Shown here: positions 44,296 to 53,624 of the stretch, piece after piece | How the letters are laid out: every line of letters begins with the position of its first letter | How positions within the stretch are numbered: the stretch's first letter is position 1 | DNA from: JAGRGG01 sp965217265 | GTDB lineage: Bacteria; Pseudomonadota; Alphaproteobacteria; Geminicoccales; Geminicoccaceae | Direction: 5' to 3' | Length of the DNA stretch: 64,000 nucleotides | NCBI GenBank assembly: GCA_965217265.1 | Contig: CBDCHP010000004.1 | Coordinates: 162,229 to 226,228, forward strand | Program-made: the position numbers and the translations under genes | Notes under the pieces: model-generated | What the model was told of the DNA's origin: nothing | The model's input: only the letters and a program-made list of their open reading frames with translations | Database searches by the model: none

Positions 44296-46652
44296 GCCTC
44301 AGACTCGAGCCGACCGTCGCGCGCACGCGGGCCGCCGGGCGCGGGCTCGCCGCCAACGCCCGCGCCGTCTCGACCGGGCTGGAATACGTCGCGCGGGGCG
44401 TGGGCGAGGTCGGCCGCGCCGCCGAGGCGGTGGTCCAAGCGCGGCAAAAGCGCCAGGCCGAGCGCGACCGCATCTGGCGCGCGACGACCGTCGCCGAGGC
44501 CGGGGCGCGATGGGCCGAGACGGAGGCCGAGCGCGAGCGCGGGGCCGAGCTGGGCGCCCCCGGCCACGCCGCGGGGCTGGAGGCCGACTTCGACGCCTGG
44601 CGGGAAGAAACGCTGGCGTCGGCGCCGGCGAGCCAGAAGGAGGCGCTCAAGCTCGACCTGATCCGGCTGCGCTCAAACCTGACGCTGAAGGCCGACGAGT
44701 TCGAGACCGCGAGCCGGACGGCGGCGCAGACGATCGAGCTGAAAGGGGCCGGCGACACGATCGGCCGCGGCGTCTACGCCGGCTCGACCGACCTCGACGA
44801 GGGGCTGGCGCAGGTCGACGCGCTCTTGAACGGCCTCGACGCGACGGCGGCGACCAAGGCCAAGCTCGGCGCCGAGCTGCGCGGCGGGCTGACCCGCGCG
44901 CACTACGAGGGCCTGATCGAGCGCGACCCACTCAAAGCCGAGAAGGACCTGCTCGAAGGCCGCGCCGACCTCGACGCCGACACCCAGGCGACGCTGATGC
45001 GCTCGGCCAAGGTGGCCCAGCGCCGGATCGAGGCCGAGCGGCGGCAGGCCGAGGCGGAGGCCGAGCGGGCCGCGCGCGAGAAGCAGGCGGTGGCGCGGGG
45101 CGAACTCGGGGTCAAGCTCGACAACGACCTCGCGCTGGCCCGCGACGGGCACAAGGTACCCAAGCGCACGCTGGCCGACTTCACGTCCGCCTACGGCGAG
45201 AACGCGCCCGAAGCCTTCGAGGCCTACGTCGCCGGCATCGAGCAGATGACGACGCTGTCCGGCATGACGTTCGCCTCGAACGCCGACAACCGCGCCGCCG
45301 TGCTGGCGGCCGAGCCCGACCCGTCGAGCCCGAACTACAAGGCCGAGGCCGAGACCTTCCGGGCGCTGCAAGAGCAGGAAGCCCGCGTCCGCAAGGCGAG
45401 GCAGGCCGACCCGGCGGCCTTCGTCGTCCAAACGAACCCGGCGGTCGGCGAGGCCTTCGCCGCGGCCGCGGCAACCGAGGACCCCGAGGAGCAGGCCCGG
45501 GCGATGATGGGCGCGCAACGGACCTTGCTCGACGCGCAGGCGCGCCTGGGCATCCCGGCGGCCGACCGCCGCGCCTGGAGCAAGGGCGACGTGGCGAAGC
45601 GGACCGCGGCGATCCTGGCCGAGGCGGACCCGCTCAAGCGCGCCGGCGCGTTGTCCAGTCTCGTCCTCGCCACGCCGGCCGGCCCGGCGCGCGACAACCT
45701 GCTCAAGGACATGGGCGACGCCGGGATGCCCGAGGACGCGCGCTTCCTCCTAGCGGCGATCGAGGCCGGCGACGTGCGCGGCGTGTCGGTCGCCTTCGGC
45801 GCGCTCCAGGCCCCGGCCAAGCCCGACAAGGAGGGCAAGGACGCGCTCGACCAGGCGGTGCTCGACGACCCGATCGGCGCCGCGTCGCGCCTGGAGGCGC
45901 TGCACACCGGCGACGCGCGCACGCTCGAAGAGCGCGACGGGCTGGAGCGGGCGGCGCGCTCGCTGGCGGGCTTCTACGTCGCGACCGACGGCATGGAGGC
46001 GAAGGCCGCCTGGGCCAAGGCGAAGGCCACCTACGGCGCCGGCCGCGGCGAGGTCGCCGAGGCGGGCCTCGCCGCCGTCTCCGTGCCGGCCGAATTCGAT
46101 GCCGGGACGGTCCGCCTGGGCCTCCTGCGCGAGCGGGAACGCATCGTCGGCGGCCTCGATGCCGGGGGGGTCAAGGCGGCGGTCATGAAGCAGTTCGGTT
46201 ACACGTCCGAGCAGGCCGAGACGATGACGGCGGGCGTGCTGGCCGACCTCGCCGAGACCGGCGTCTGGCTCAACATCGCCCCCGGCGCCTACAAGCTGTC
46301 GGTCGAGACCGAGGAAGGCCGCTTCTTCCTGCCCGAGATCGTCCCGGCCGCGATCGCGCAGATCCAAGGCCTGCGCCAGCCGGACGGGCCGAACGCCGGG
46401 CAGCAAGGCCGCCGCGGCGGGGCCGCCAACGCCGACGACACGCCCTGGTTCGGCAAGGGCGGCCTGATCGGCGGCAAGGGCTCGGGCGCCACCGTCGAGG
46501 TCGGCGTCGGCGAGGCGCTGATGCCGGCGATCGACGCGGTCGGCAACGTCCTCGACACCGCCAAGCAGGAGCTGGGGGAGGCGATCTTCGGCGAGGGCAA
46601 GCCGATGACGGCGGCCGAACGGCGCGCCGCGCGCCGCGGGGATGACCGCTGA
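44292..46652 (+). CDS. Internal virion/DNA ejection protein (gp15-like)
   Basis: This 786-residue, almost wholly alpha-helical and charged protein (T7 gp15 has 747) has long coiled-coil-like stretches such as QARQKRQAERDRIW and RRIEAERRQAEAEAERAARE. It sits in the gp15 position. Such proteins form part of the inner core and the periplasmic channel during DNA entry. ATG overlaps the end of the previous gene and the stop overlaps the next start. Confidence 0.78.
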   Translation: MSLRLEPTVARTRAAGRGLAANARAVSTGLEYVARGVGEVGRAAEAVVQARQKRQAERDRIWRATTVAEAGARWAETEAERERGAELGAPGHAAGLEADFDAWREETLASAPASQKEALKLDLIRLRSNLTLKADEFETASRTAAQTIELKGAGDTIGRGVYAGSTDLDEGLAQVDALLNGLDATAATKAKLGAELRGGLTRAHYEGLIERDPLKAEKDLLEGRADLDADTQATLMRSAKVAQRRIEAERRQAEAEAERAAREKQAVARGELGVKLDNDLALARDGHKVPKRTLADFTSAYGENAPEAFEAYVAGIEQMTTLSGMTFASNADNRAAVLAAEPDPSSPNYKAEAETFRALQEQEARVRKARQADPAAFVVQTNPAVGEAFAAAAATEDPEEQARAMMGAQRTLLDAQARLGIPAADRRAWSKGDVAKRTAAILAEADPLKRAGALSSLVLATPAGPARDNLLKDMGDAGMPEDARFLLAAIEAGDVRGVSVAFGALQAPAKPDKEGKDALDQAVLDDPIGAASRLEALHTGDARTLEERDGLERAARSLAGFYVATDGMEAKAAWAKAKATYGAGRGEVAEAGLAAVSVPAEFDAGTVRLGLLRERERIVGGLDAGGVKAAVMKQFGYTSEQAETMTAGVLADLAETGVWLNIAPGAYKLSVETEEGRFFLPEIVPAAIAQIQGLRQPDGPNAGQQGRRGGAANADDTPWFGKGGLIGGKGSGATVEVGVGEALMPAIDAVGNVLDTAKQELGEAIFGEGKPMTAAERRAARRGDDR

Positions 46653-49600
46653 TGCCGGCCTACCTGCCCGAACTCGACGTCGAGGGCCTCGCCCGGCACG
46701 TCGAGCAGAGCTACCGCCCCGGCCTCGGCGCCTACCTCGGCGCCCACATGCGGCTCGGCTTCGACACGTCGACGCCCGGCATGGCCTTGATGGCGTCCGA
46801 GCGCCTCGGGGCCGATCCCGGCCGGCGCCTGAGCGAGGCGGAGTGGCGGGCCTCGCCCCACTGGCGCCAGGACCTCGACTACGACCCGGACACGACCGAG
46901 GGGCTGGCCGAGGTCCGCGCCCGGCAGCGCGACGAGCGCGAGTGGACGAACGAGCTGATCGCGCGGCGCGACGCCGGCGCGTTCGAGACGGTGCTCGGCT
47001 TCGGCGCCGGGCTGGTCGGCTCGATCCCCGACCCGATCAACCTCGTGCCGCTGGTCGGGCCGGCGTGGCGGGCGGCGATGGTGGCGCGGGCCGGCACGCG
47101 CGCGGCCTTCGTCGCCCGCTCGGCCGCGGTGGGCGCCGCCGAGGGCGGCGTCGCCACGACCTTGCTGACGCCGCTGATCATGCACGAGTCGAAGTACATC
47201 GGCGACGAGATGAGTTGGGCCGACGCGGGCCTCAACATCGCCATCGGCGCCGCGCTCTCGGGCGTCGTCGGCGGCGCCGGCGGCGCGTTCGCCTCGCGGG
47301 GCGGGCGGGTGTGGAGCCGAGAGGGGCTCGACCTCGCCGCGAACGAGCGGACGCGGGCCGTGGACGCGCAGGCCGACACGACGATCGCCGCGAGCCAAGT
47401 CGCGCAGGGGCAGGACGTCGACCTCGGCCCCGGCCACAGGTCGAGGACGGTGGACGCGCCCGAGCCCGACGCGCCCTTGCCGCCCGGCTTCAGCCGCGCC
47501 GACCCGGCCGACCCGGCGGGCGTGAGCCGCTGGGTCGAGGGGGCGCTGAAAGCCCGGGACAACAAGCAACGGCTGGTGCTGGGGCCGGCGTCCGAGGCCA
47601 CGGTCAGGGCGGTGCGCGAGGGGGCCGGCGTCGAGATCGGCGGCTACGCGCACATCCTGGAGACCAGCGGCGTCCTGCACGTCGAGAAGCGGCACGGGCC
47701 GGCGAGCCCGGAAGCCAAGAACGGCGGCGTGCCCGTGCGGCCTGAAGATTACGCCCAGGTCGAGTCGGTGTTGCGCGAGCCTGACAGGGTGGTGCGCTCC
47801 GTGACCCGCAGGGGTTTCGACGCCGTCTGGTACGAGAAGCGGATGCCGGACGGGTACTGGTACTACGTCGAGGAAATCCGTACCGGCCGCAGGACGCTGG
47901 CCCTCGAAACCTTCTACAAAAGCCGCAACCAAAACCCGGACTTCGGCGCGGGCACGAGCGAGATCCCGCCCACCACCCAACCCGAGGGGCCGGGTGGGAC
48001 GTCCGAAGGTCTCGATCTATCCGACGAAGTCGGCACCCGAGATTACGTCCAAGAACGACAATCGGCTCGCCCCGAAGACCAAGGTGCCCCTCCCGAGCGT
48101 CTTGAGCAAGCCCCGGTACCCGTGCGCGAGCTGGTTCCCGCCACCGGGCCGTACGACAGGGCGACCGCCCGGCCCGCCTTCGATCCGCTCGACCCGCCCG
48201 AGCCCGACCCGCCGCCCCGGCCGCTCCGGCCCTCCGACGAGGAGCGCGCGCGGGTGCGGACCGACTTCACGGCGATGCTGCACCGGGCCGGCCGCCCCCG
48301 CGAGCTGGCGACGGCCGAGGCCGCCGTGCTGGAGGCGGGGTTCACCAGCTTCGCCGAGCGCTCGGGCGTGCCGGTCGAGACGCTGATCGACCGCTACCTG
48401 CGCGACATTCGGGCGGCAAAAGCGCCGACGGCGGACGCGGGCGACGCGCCAACAGCGTCACCCGAGGCGGCGATCGGGAGAACAAAAAGATCAGAAGGTA
48501 CAGGGGGAACAAAGCCGGATCTCGAAGCCGAGCTGGGGGCCCTCCTGCGACGTTCCGGCCTGTCGCCTGAACGTCAGGCGGTGATTCGCGCCGCGCTCGA
48601 AGACGCCCCTGCTGACCAGAGCGGAAAAACCTCGACGGTGGTCATGCCCGACGGATGGAATGGGGCCCGCAACCCCATTTCATCGATCGAGGCCCGGCTG
48701 GAGGTGGTCGAACTCGACACGCTGATCGCCTCGCACGATGAGGACTTCGGCCCCAACCCGGCCTTCCCGCCGGAACTCCAGCCGCGCGACCGGACGCGCG
48801 CCGCCAGCGCCGAGCAGGTGGCGGCGCTGGCGGCCAAGCTCGACCCCCGCCTGCTCGGGGAGACCCCGACACCCGGCGAGGGCGCGCCGATCGTCGGGCA
48901 TGATGGCGTGGTCGAGAGCGGCAACGGCCGGACGCTGGCGCTGCGCCGCGCCTACGGCGGGGGACTGCCGTCGGCCGGGCGCTATCGTCGGTACCTGGCC
49001 GACCGGGGCTTCGCCGTGGACGGCATGACGGCGCCGGTCCTGGTCCGCCGCCGCACCACACAACTCACGCCCGACGCGCGCGTCGCCTTCACGCGGGCCG
49101 CGAACGAGGCGACCGTCGCCCGGATGGGTGCCGCCGAGCAGGCCGCCGGCGACGCCGAGCGGCTCGGCACCGAGGTGCTCGACCTGGTGCGTTCCCCCGA
49201 CCTCCAGGCGGCGGCCAACCGCCCGTTCGTGCGCGCCTTCATCGACGCGCTGCCGGCCTCGGAGCGGGCCGGGCTGATGGCGGCCGACGGCAGCCTTGCC
49301 AGGGCCGGGGCGGCGCGGATCGAGGCGGCGCTCCTCGCCAGGGCCTACGGCGACGCCGACCTGACGGCGCGGCTGGTCGAGAGCGCGGACGACGAACTCG
49401 GCCCGCTCGGCAAGGCGCTGGCCGACGCGGCGCCGGGCGTGGCGCGGCTCAAGGCCGGCATCGAGGCGGGCTCGACCGCGGCCGAGGGCGACCCGGTGCC
49501 GGGGCTGCTCGACGCCGTGCGCGCCGTCGTCCAGGCGCGCGAGGCCAAGCAGCCGCTCGACTTCCCCTTGATGCAGCAGGACATGCTGGGCGGGGGGCTC

Positions 49601-50986
49601 GGCGACGAGGGGCGGGCGTGGCTGGCGGCGATGCTGCACCGCACCAAGAGCGGCGTGCGCCTCAAGGGCCGGGGGCGTCTCGCCGAGCTGCTCGACGGCG
49701 TCGTCGGCGAGGCCGGCAAGCGGGCGCCGGGGGCCGACATGTTCGGCGCGGATCCTGCCAAGGCCGGGGCGATCCTGGACGCGGTGAACGCGCGGCAGGG
49801 GCAGGCGCTCAGGCGCGAGACGTTGTTTCAGGGCAAGAAGCCGGTCGCGGTGCTCAAGGGCGACGAGCTGGGGGTGGACCCGAGCGACATCGATGCCTTG
49901 CGTGTTGCCTTTGAGGATTACTACCGCGCCAACCTTCAGAAGAAGGAGGCCATACACCCGAAACTGGGGCCGGTTCTTTTCTCCAACGCCGGCCTGAAGG
50001 AAACACTAGCGACAAGCGCGAACGGGGAGAAGCTCCGCTACGCGCCAGCGCTCAAAGAGATTATCGAAGGCGGCCATGTCGTTGGCAGTGCTCCACCCTA
50101 TAAGGCAAAACACATCAAAGCCGGCGTCAAGTTGTTCCATTACTTGGAAGCTCAAGTCGAGCTTGGCGGCGCAATGCACACTGTCGCCGTGACGCTCCGC
50201 GAGGACAGCAACGGCAAAATCTACTACAACATTAACGACGACACCCAAAAGAGCTTCAGGCGGGGCGGTGCCGGGCCAGGACACCGTGCGAATGATGACA
50301 GGCCGGGCCCGAACACCTTGAACCAGCCTAGCGCGTCCGCCGACGGCATCAACCTGCATCTCCTCGACGGCGCACCGGGGGACGCGCCGCGCGGCGCGAT
50401 CACCCTGCACGAGGACGGCCGCGCCGTCATCGAGCTGTTCGAGACCGCCGACGCCAGCACGGTGGTGCACGAGACGGCGCACCTGTTCACGATGGCGATG
50501 CAGGACCTGGCGCCGCACGACGCCGGCATCGCCGCCGACCTCGGCACGTTCAAGCGCTGGACCGGGGCGGGCGACGGCCCCTTGCTGCCGGCGCACCACG
50601 AGAAGATCGCGACCGCGTTCGAGGCCTGGACCGCCGGCGGCGCCGCGCCCTCGGGGCTGGAGGCGGCGTTCAGGACGCTGGCGACCTTCATGGCGCGGCT
50701 GTTCGACGGGTTCAGGGCGCAAGGGCGGCGGGCGACGCCGGAGGTCGAGGCCGTCTTCGAGCGGATGCTGAGCGTCCGGCCGGAGGCGAGGCCGAAGCCC
50801 GACCCGGTGCCGGCCGACCCGGCGATCGCGGCCTACGACCGCCTCGTCCGCGAGGGCCGGGCGCACCCGGACGACGTCGCCGAGGTCGAGGCCTGGGAGC
50901 GCGAGATCGCGCGGATGGGCGACCTGGATGCGGCTTATGCCCAAGCCGCCGCGTGCGTCATCGCCGGGCTGGGGGCGGCGGCGTGA
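46652..50986 (+). CDS. 1444-residue polyvalent internal virion protein
   Basis: Domains in order: a hydrophobic, membrane-interacting N-terminal part (GLVGSIPDPINLVPLVGP near 128); a phage barnase/EndoU/colicin/RelE-like nuclease domain (PBECR type, about 299-430: AHILETSGVLHVEKRHG, GFDAVWYEKRMPDGYWYYVEEI); a DdrB-ParB-like domain (about 675-840: PIVGHDGVVESGNGRTLALR); an LPD3-like domain (about 1063-1200: LKEIIEGGHVVGS, KLFHYLEAQVEL); and a zincin-like HExxH site (VVHETAHLF near 1270). It lies among ejection proteins, so it probably enters the host with the DNA. Parts around 47740-48070, 48410-48700 and 49900-50330 are visibly less GC-rich. Confidence 0.8.
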   Translation: MPAYLPELDVEGLARHVEQSYRPGLGAYLGAHMRLGFDTSTPGMALMASERLGADPGRRLSEAEWRASPHWRQDLDYDPDTTEGLAEVRARQRDEREWTNELIARRDAGAFETVLGFGAGLVGSIPDPINLVPLVGPAWRAAMVARAGTRAAFVARSAAVGAAEGGVATTLLTPLIMHESKYIGDEMSWADAGLNIAIGAALSGVVGGAGGAFASRGGRVWSREGLDLAANERTRAVDAQADTTIAASQVAQGQDVDLGPGHRSRTVDAPEPDAPLPPGFSRADPADPAGVSRWVEGALKARDNKQRLVLGPASEATVRAVREGAGVEIGGYAHILETSGVLHVEKRHGPASPEAKNGGVPVRPEDYAQVESVLREPDRVVRSVTRRGFDAVWYEKRMPDGYWYYVEEIRTGRRTLALETFYKSRNQNPDFGAGTSEIPPTTQPEGPGGTSEGLDLSDEVGTRDYVQERQSARPEDQGAPPERLEQAPVPVRELVPATGPYDRATARPAFDPLDPPEPDPPPRPLRPSDEERARVRTDFTAMLHRAGRPRELATAEAAVLEAGFTSFAERSGVPVETLIDRYLRDIRAAKAPTADAGDAPTASPEAAIGRTKRSEGTGGTKPDLEAELGALLRRSGLSPERQAVIRAALEDAPADQSGKTSTVVMPDGWNGARNPISSIEARLEVVELDTLIASHDEDFGPNPAFPPELQPRDRTRAASAEQVAALAAKLDPRLLGETPTPGEGAPIVGHDGVVESGNGRTLALRRAYGGGLPSAGRYRRYLADRGFAVDGMTAPVLVRRRTTQLTPDARVAFTRAANEATVARMGAAEQAAGDAERLGTEVLDLVRSPDLQAAANRPFVRAFIDALPASERAGLMAADGSLARAGAARIEAALLARAYGDADLTARLVESADDELGPLGKALADAAPGVARLKAGIEAGSTAAEGDPVPGLLDAVRAVVQAREAKQPLDFPLMQQDMLGGGLGDEGRAWLAAMLHRTKSGVRLKGRGRLAELLDGVVGEAGKRAPGADMFGADPAKAGAILDAVNARQGQALRRETLFQGKKPVAVLKGDELGVDPSDIDALRVAFEDYYRANLQKKEAIHPKLGPVLFSNAGLKETLATSANGEKLRYAPALKEIIEGGHVVGSAPPYKAKHIKAGVKLFHYLEAQVELGGAMHTVAVTLREDSNGKIYYNINDDTQKSFRRGGAGPGHRANDDRPGPNTLNQPSASADGINLHLLDGAPGDAPRGAITLHEDGRAVIELFETADASTVVHETAHLFTMAMQDLAPHDAGIAADLGTFKRWTGAGDGPLLPAHHEKIATAFEAWTAGGAAPSGLEAAFRTLATFMARLFDGFRAQGRRATPEVEAVFERMLSVRPEARPKPDPVPADPAIAAYDRLVREGRAHPDDVAEVEAWEREIARMGDLDAAYAQAAACVIAGLGAAA

Positions 50987-51089
50987 ACGGCGTGCCCGGA
51001 ACTAGGGGGGTTACGGGCACGCCCGACGCGGGCCTGCCCGCCCGCACGAGCCGGCCGCCGCAAGCCTTTGTGCCGAAGGAAGATACGGC

Positions 51090-53624
51090 ATGTCCTTGAG
51101 GGACTGCGCGAACGACGTCCGGCGCGCGTCGGGCGGGGGCCTCGGCGAGCAGGAGGCGCTCGACCTGCTCGAACAGGTGGCCGACGGCGCCGGCGGCAGG
51201 GACGCGGCCGGGATCGCCGACGCCGCCGCCAAGGCGGCCGAGGCCGCCCGCGCCAAGCTGGCGCAGGAGCGGCGCGCGGCGGCGCTCAGGGCGGCCAAGC
51301 GGGCCGAGGCCGCAGAATCGGTGCGCTCGCTGATGCGCGACGGCCTGAGCGCCGACGGTGCCCTCAAGGCCTTGATGCACGGCACGCAGCGGGCGGCGAA
51401 GGGCGGCCGGGCGTCGGCCTACCGCAACGTCCAGGCCTTCGAGGGCCGCTACTTAGGCTCGATGATGGCGTCGGTGGCGAAGCTCGGGCGCAACGTCGAG
51501 GCCAAGCTGAAAGACCGCGCCTTCAACGAGCGCGTCGTGAGCGAGATGGAAGCGCTCCCGGCTCAGGGCCGGGCCGGCGTGCCGGCCGGGCCCAGAGCCG
51601 GACTAGGTGAAGGGCACGCCACCGGCGACGCCGACGCCGCCAAGGTGGCGAAGATCTTCGCCGACGTCGCCGAGCGCTCGCGCCAGGACCTCAACCGGCT
51701 GGGTGCGGGCGTGGGCAAGCTGGAGGGCTGGACGCCGCACGCGCACGACGCCGACCGGGTGATCAAGGCCGGGCGCGAGACGTGGGTCGCCTCGATCAAG
51801 GCCAACCTCGACGTCGCGCGCACCTTCCCGGACCTCGACGACGCCGGCGTCGACCGGGCCCTGGGCGACATCTGGCGCACGATCGTGACCGGGGTCGACC
51901 GCGAGGTCACGCCGGCGCAGCGTGGCGAGCGCACCGGCCCCGCGTCCTACGCCAAGGGCATGGCGCACGAGCGGTCCTTGCACTTCAAGCCCGGCGGCTG
52001 GTCGGTCTACAACCGCGACTTCGGCCGCAACACGGTGACGATGGCGATGGTCGACCACCTGCACAACGCCGCGCGCAAGGCCGGCGTCATGCAGACCTTC
52101 GGCCCGAACCCCGAGGTGCTGCTCCAGGGCCTCGCCGACGACCTGGCGCTGGGCTTGAGGAACGGGCCGGACGCGGGCGGGCGGGCGCGCGAGATCCGGG
52201 CGCTGGGCAACGTCGGCGCTTGGGCCTCGACCAAGGTGATGCTGCGGCGCGAAGGCGCCGGCAACGCCGCCTTCGCCCGCGCCGGCGCCGGCTTTCGTGC
52301 CCTCGAAGGGGCGGCGAAGCTGGGGGGTGCGATCCTCTCCGCCCTGCCGACCGACCCGGTGATCCTGGCCTCCTCGATGCGCTTTCGCGGCAAGCCGATG
52401 TTCGAGACCTGGCGCGAGGTGCTCTCGGGCTACGTCCAGGGGCGCGGTGCCGGCGAGGCTAGAGAGCTGGCCTTCCTCGCCGGCGAGGGCTTCGACGGGC
52501 TGATCGACGGGCTCGGCCCCCGCTTCGACGCCTTCGACACCCCGGCCGGCTGGACGACGGCGGCGCTCAACACGGTGTTCAAGGTCTCAGGGTTGGCCCG
52601 CTTCACCGACGCCGGGCGCGCGGCGGCGGCGCGCATCGTCCAGGCCGACCTCGGCCGATCGGCCAACCTGCCCTTCGATCGCCTGCCCGAACGCTTGAAG
52701 AACGTGCTGGACACGCACGGCATCGGCCCGACCGACTGGGGGGCCCTGCGCCTGGCGGTCGACGTGACCGAGGACGGCCGCGCCTACATGCGCCCCGACC
52801 GGGTCGCCGACCTCGCCGACGACGACGTCGCGGCCTTGGTGGGGGCGCTGCCGCTGGGGCAGGATCGCCAAGCGTTCGACGCCGCGCGCGACGACCTGGA
52901 GCTGAAGCTGCGCGGCCTGATCGGCGACGAGGTGACCAACGGCATCGTCGAGGCCGACGACCTCGGCCGGGTGATCGCGAGCGGCGGCACCGCGCGCGGC
53001 ACCGTCGTCGGCGAGGCGGTGCGGCTCGTCATGCAGTTCAAGGCGTTCCCGGTCGGCTTCACCACCCGCGTCTTGAACCGCCGCCTGCGGGCGAAAGGGG
53101 GCGCCTTGGGCAAGACGGCGCACCTGGGCGAGCTGATCGCCACCCTTTGGGTCGCCGGCATGGCGGCGATGTGGATGAAGGACCTCGCCCGCGGCCAGAC
53201 GCCGAAGTCCTTGCTCGACGATGACGGCGACGTCAACCTCGCGACGCTCTTCGCCGGCCTGATGCAGTCGGGCGGGCTCGGGCTCTACGGCGACTTCCTG
53301 CTCGGGCTCGAAGCCCGCTACGGCCAGAGCCCAATCGAGGCGGCGGCGGGCCCCGGCCTCGGCGACCTCGGCACGCTGACCCGCGCCCTCATCCGCCTGC
53401 GCGAGGGCGACCCGGACGGGGCGGGCGACCTCGTGCGCTTCGGCATGGGCCTCGTGCCGTTCGCCAATCTCTGGTTCGCCCGCGCCGGGCTCGACACGCT
53501 GATCGTCAACAGCCTGAAGGAGGGGCTCAGCCCCGGCTACCTCAAGCGCCAGGACCGGCGGCTGGCGAGCGAGTTCAACCAGGAGCGGCTGTTGCCCCCG
53601 ACCCTGGAGGAGGCCCTCGAATGA
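51090..53624 (+). CDS. Internal virion/DNA ejection protein (gp16-like, LPD38-type)
   Basis: This 844-residue protein has a helical N-terminus, a middle region with NRDFGRNTVTMAMVDHLHNAARKAG, and a C-terminal membrane-associated block (RLVMQFKAFPVGFTTRVLNRR then GELIATLWVAGMAAMWMKDL) like those of gp16-type ejection proteins and LPD38 polyvalent domains. It likely forms the inner-membrane part of the ejection channel. A GC-rich palindrome (51558-51601) lies in frame near residue 160. AAGGAAG precedes the ATG. Confidence 0.75.
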   Translation: MSLRDCANDVRRASGGGLGEQEALDLLEQVADGAGGRDAAGIADAAAKAAEAARAKLAQERRAAALRAAKRAEAAESVRSLMRDGLSADGALKALMHGTQRAAKGGRASAYRNVQAFEGRYLGSMMASVAKLGRNVEAKLKDRAFNERVVSEMEALPAQGRAGVPAGPRAGLGEGHATGDADAAKVAKIFADVAERSRQDLNRLGAGVGKLEGWTPHAHDADRVIKAGRETWVASIKANLDVARTFPDLDDAGVDRALGDIWRTIVTGVDREVTPAQRGERTGPASYAKGMAHERSLHFKPGGWSVYNRDFGRNTVTMAMVDHLHNAARKAGVMQTFGPNPEVLLQGLADDLALGLRNGPDAGGRAREIRALGNVGAWASTKVMLRREGAGNAAFARAGAGFRALEGAAKLGGAILSALPTDPVILASSMRFRGKPMFETWREVLSGYVQGRGAGEARELAFLAGEGFDGLIDGLGPRFDAFDTPAGWTTAALNTVFKVSGLARFTDAGRAAAARIVQADLGRSANLPFDRLPERLKNVLDTHGIGPTDWGALRLAVDVTEDGRAYMRPDRVADLADDDVAALVGALPLGQDRQAFDAARDDLELKLRGLIGDEVTNGIVEADDLGRVIASGGTARGTVVGEAVRLVMQFKAFPVGFTTRVLNRRLRAKGGALGKTAHLGELIATLWVAGMAAMWMKDLARGQTPKSLLDDDGDVNLATLFAGLMQSGGLGLYGDFLLGLEARYGQSPIEAAAGPGLGDLGTLTRALIRLREGDPDGAGDLVRFGMGLVPFANLWFARAGLDTLIVNSLKEGLSPGYLKRQDRRLASEFNQERLLPPTLEEALE
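51558..51601. repeat. Long palindrome inside the gp16-like gene
   Basis: CCGGCTC...GAGCCGG outer arms enclose a second inverted repeat (GGGCCGGC / GCCGGCCGGGCCC). It keeps the reading frame and codes for a Pro/Ala/Gly-rich stretch. Its structure differs from the 19-bp REP-like units. Confidence 0.6.

Noticed and set aside
47994..48386. Alternative plus-strand frame inside the polyvalent gene
   Set aside because: The main frame continues without a break and keeps domain homology on both sides, so this overlapping frame is not needed and looks random.
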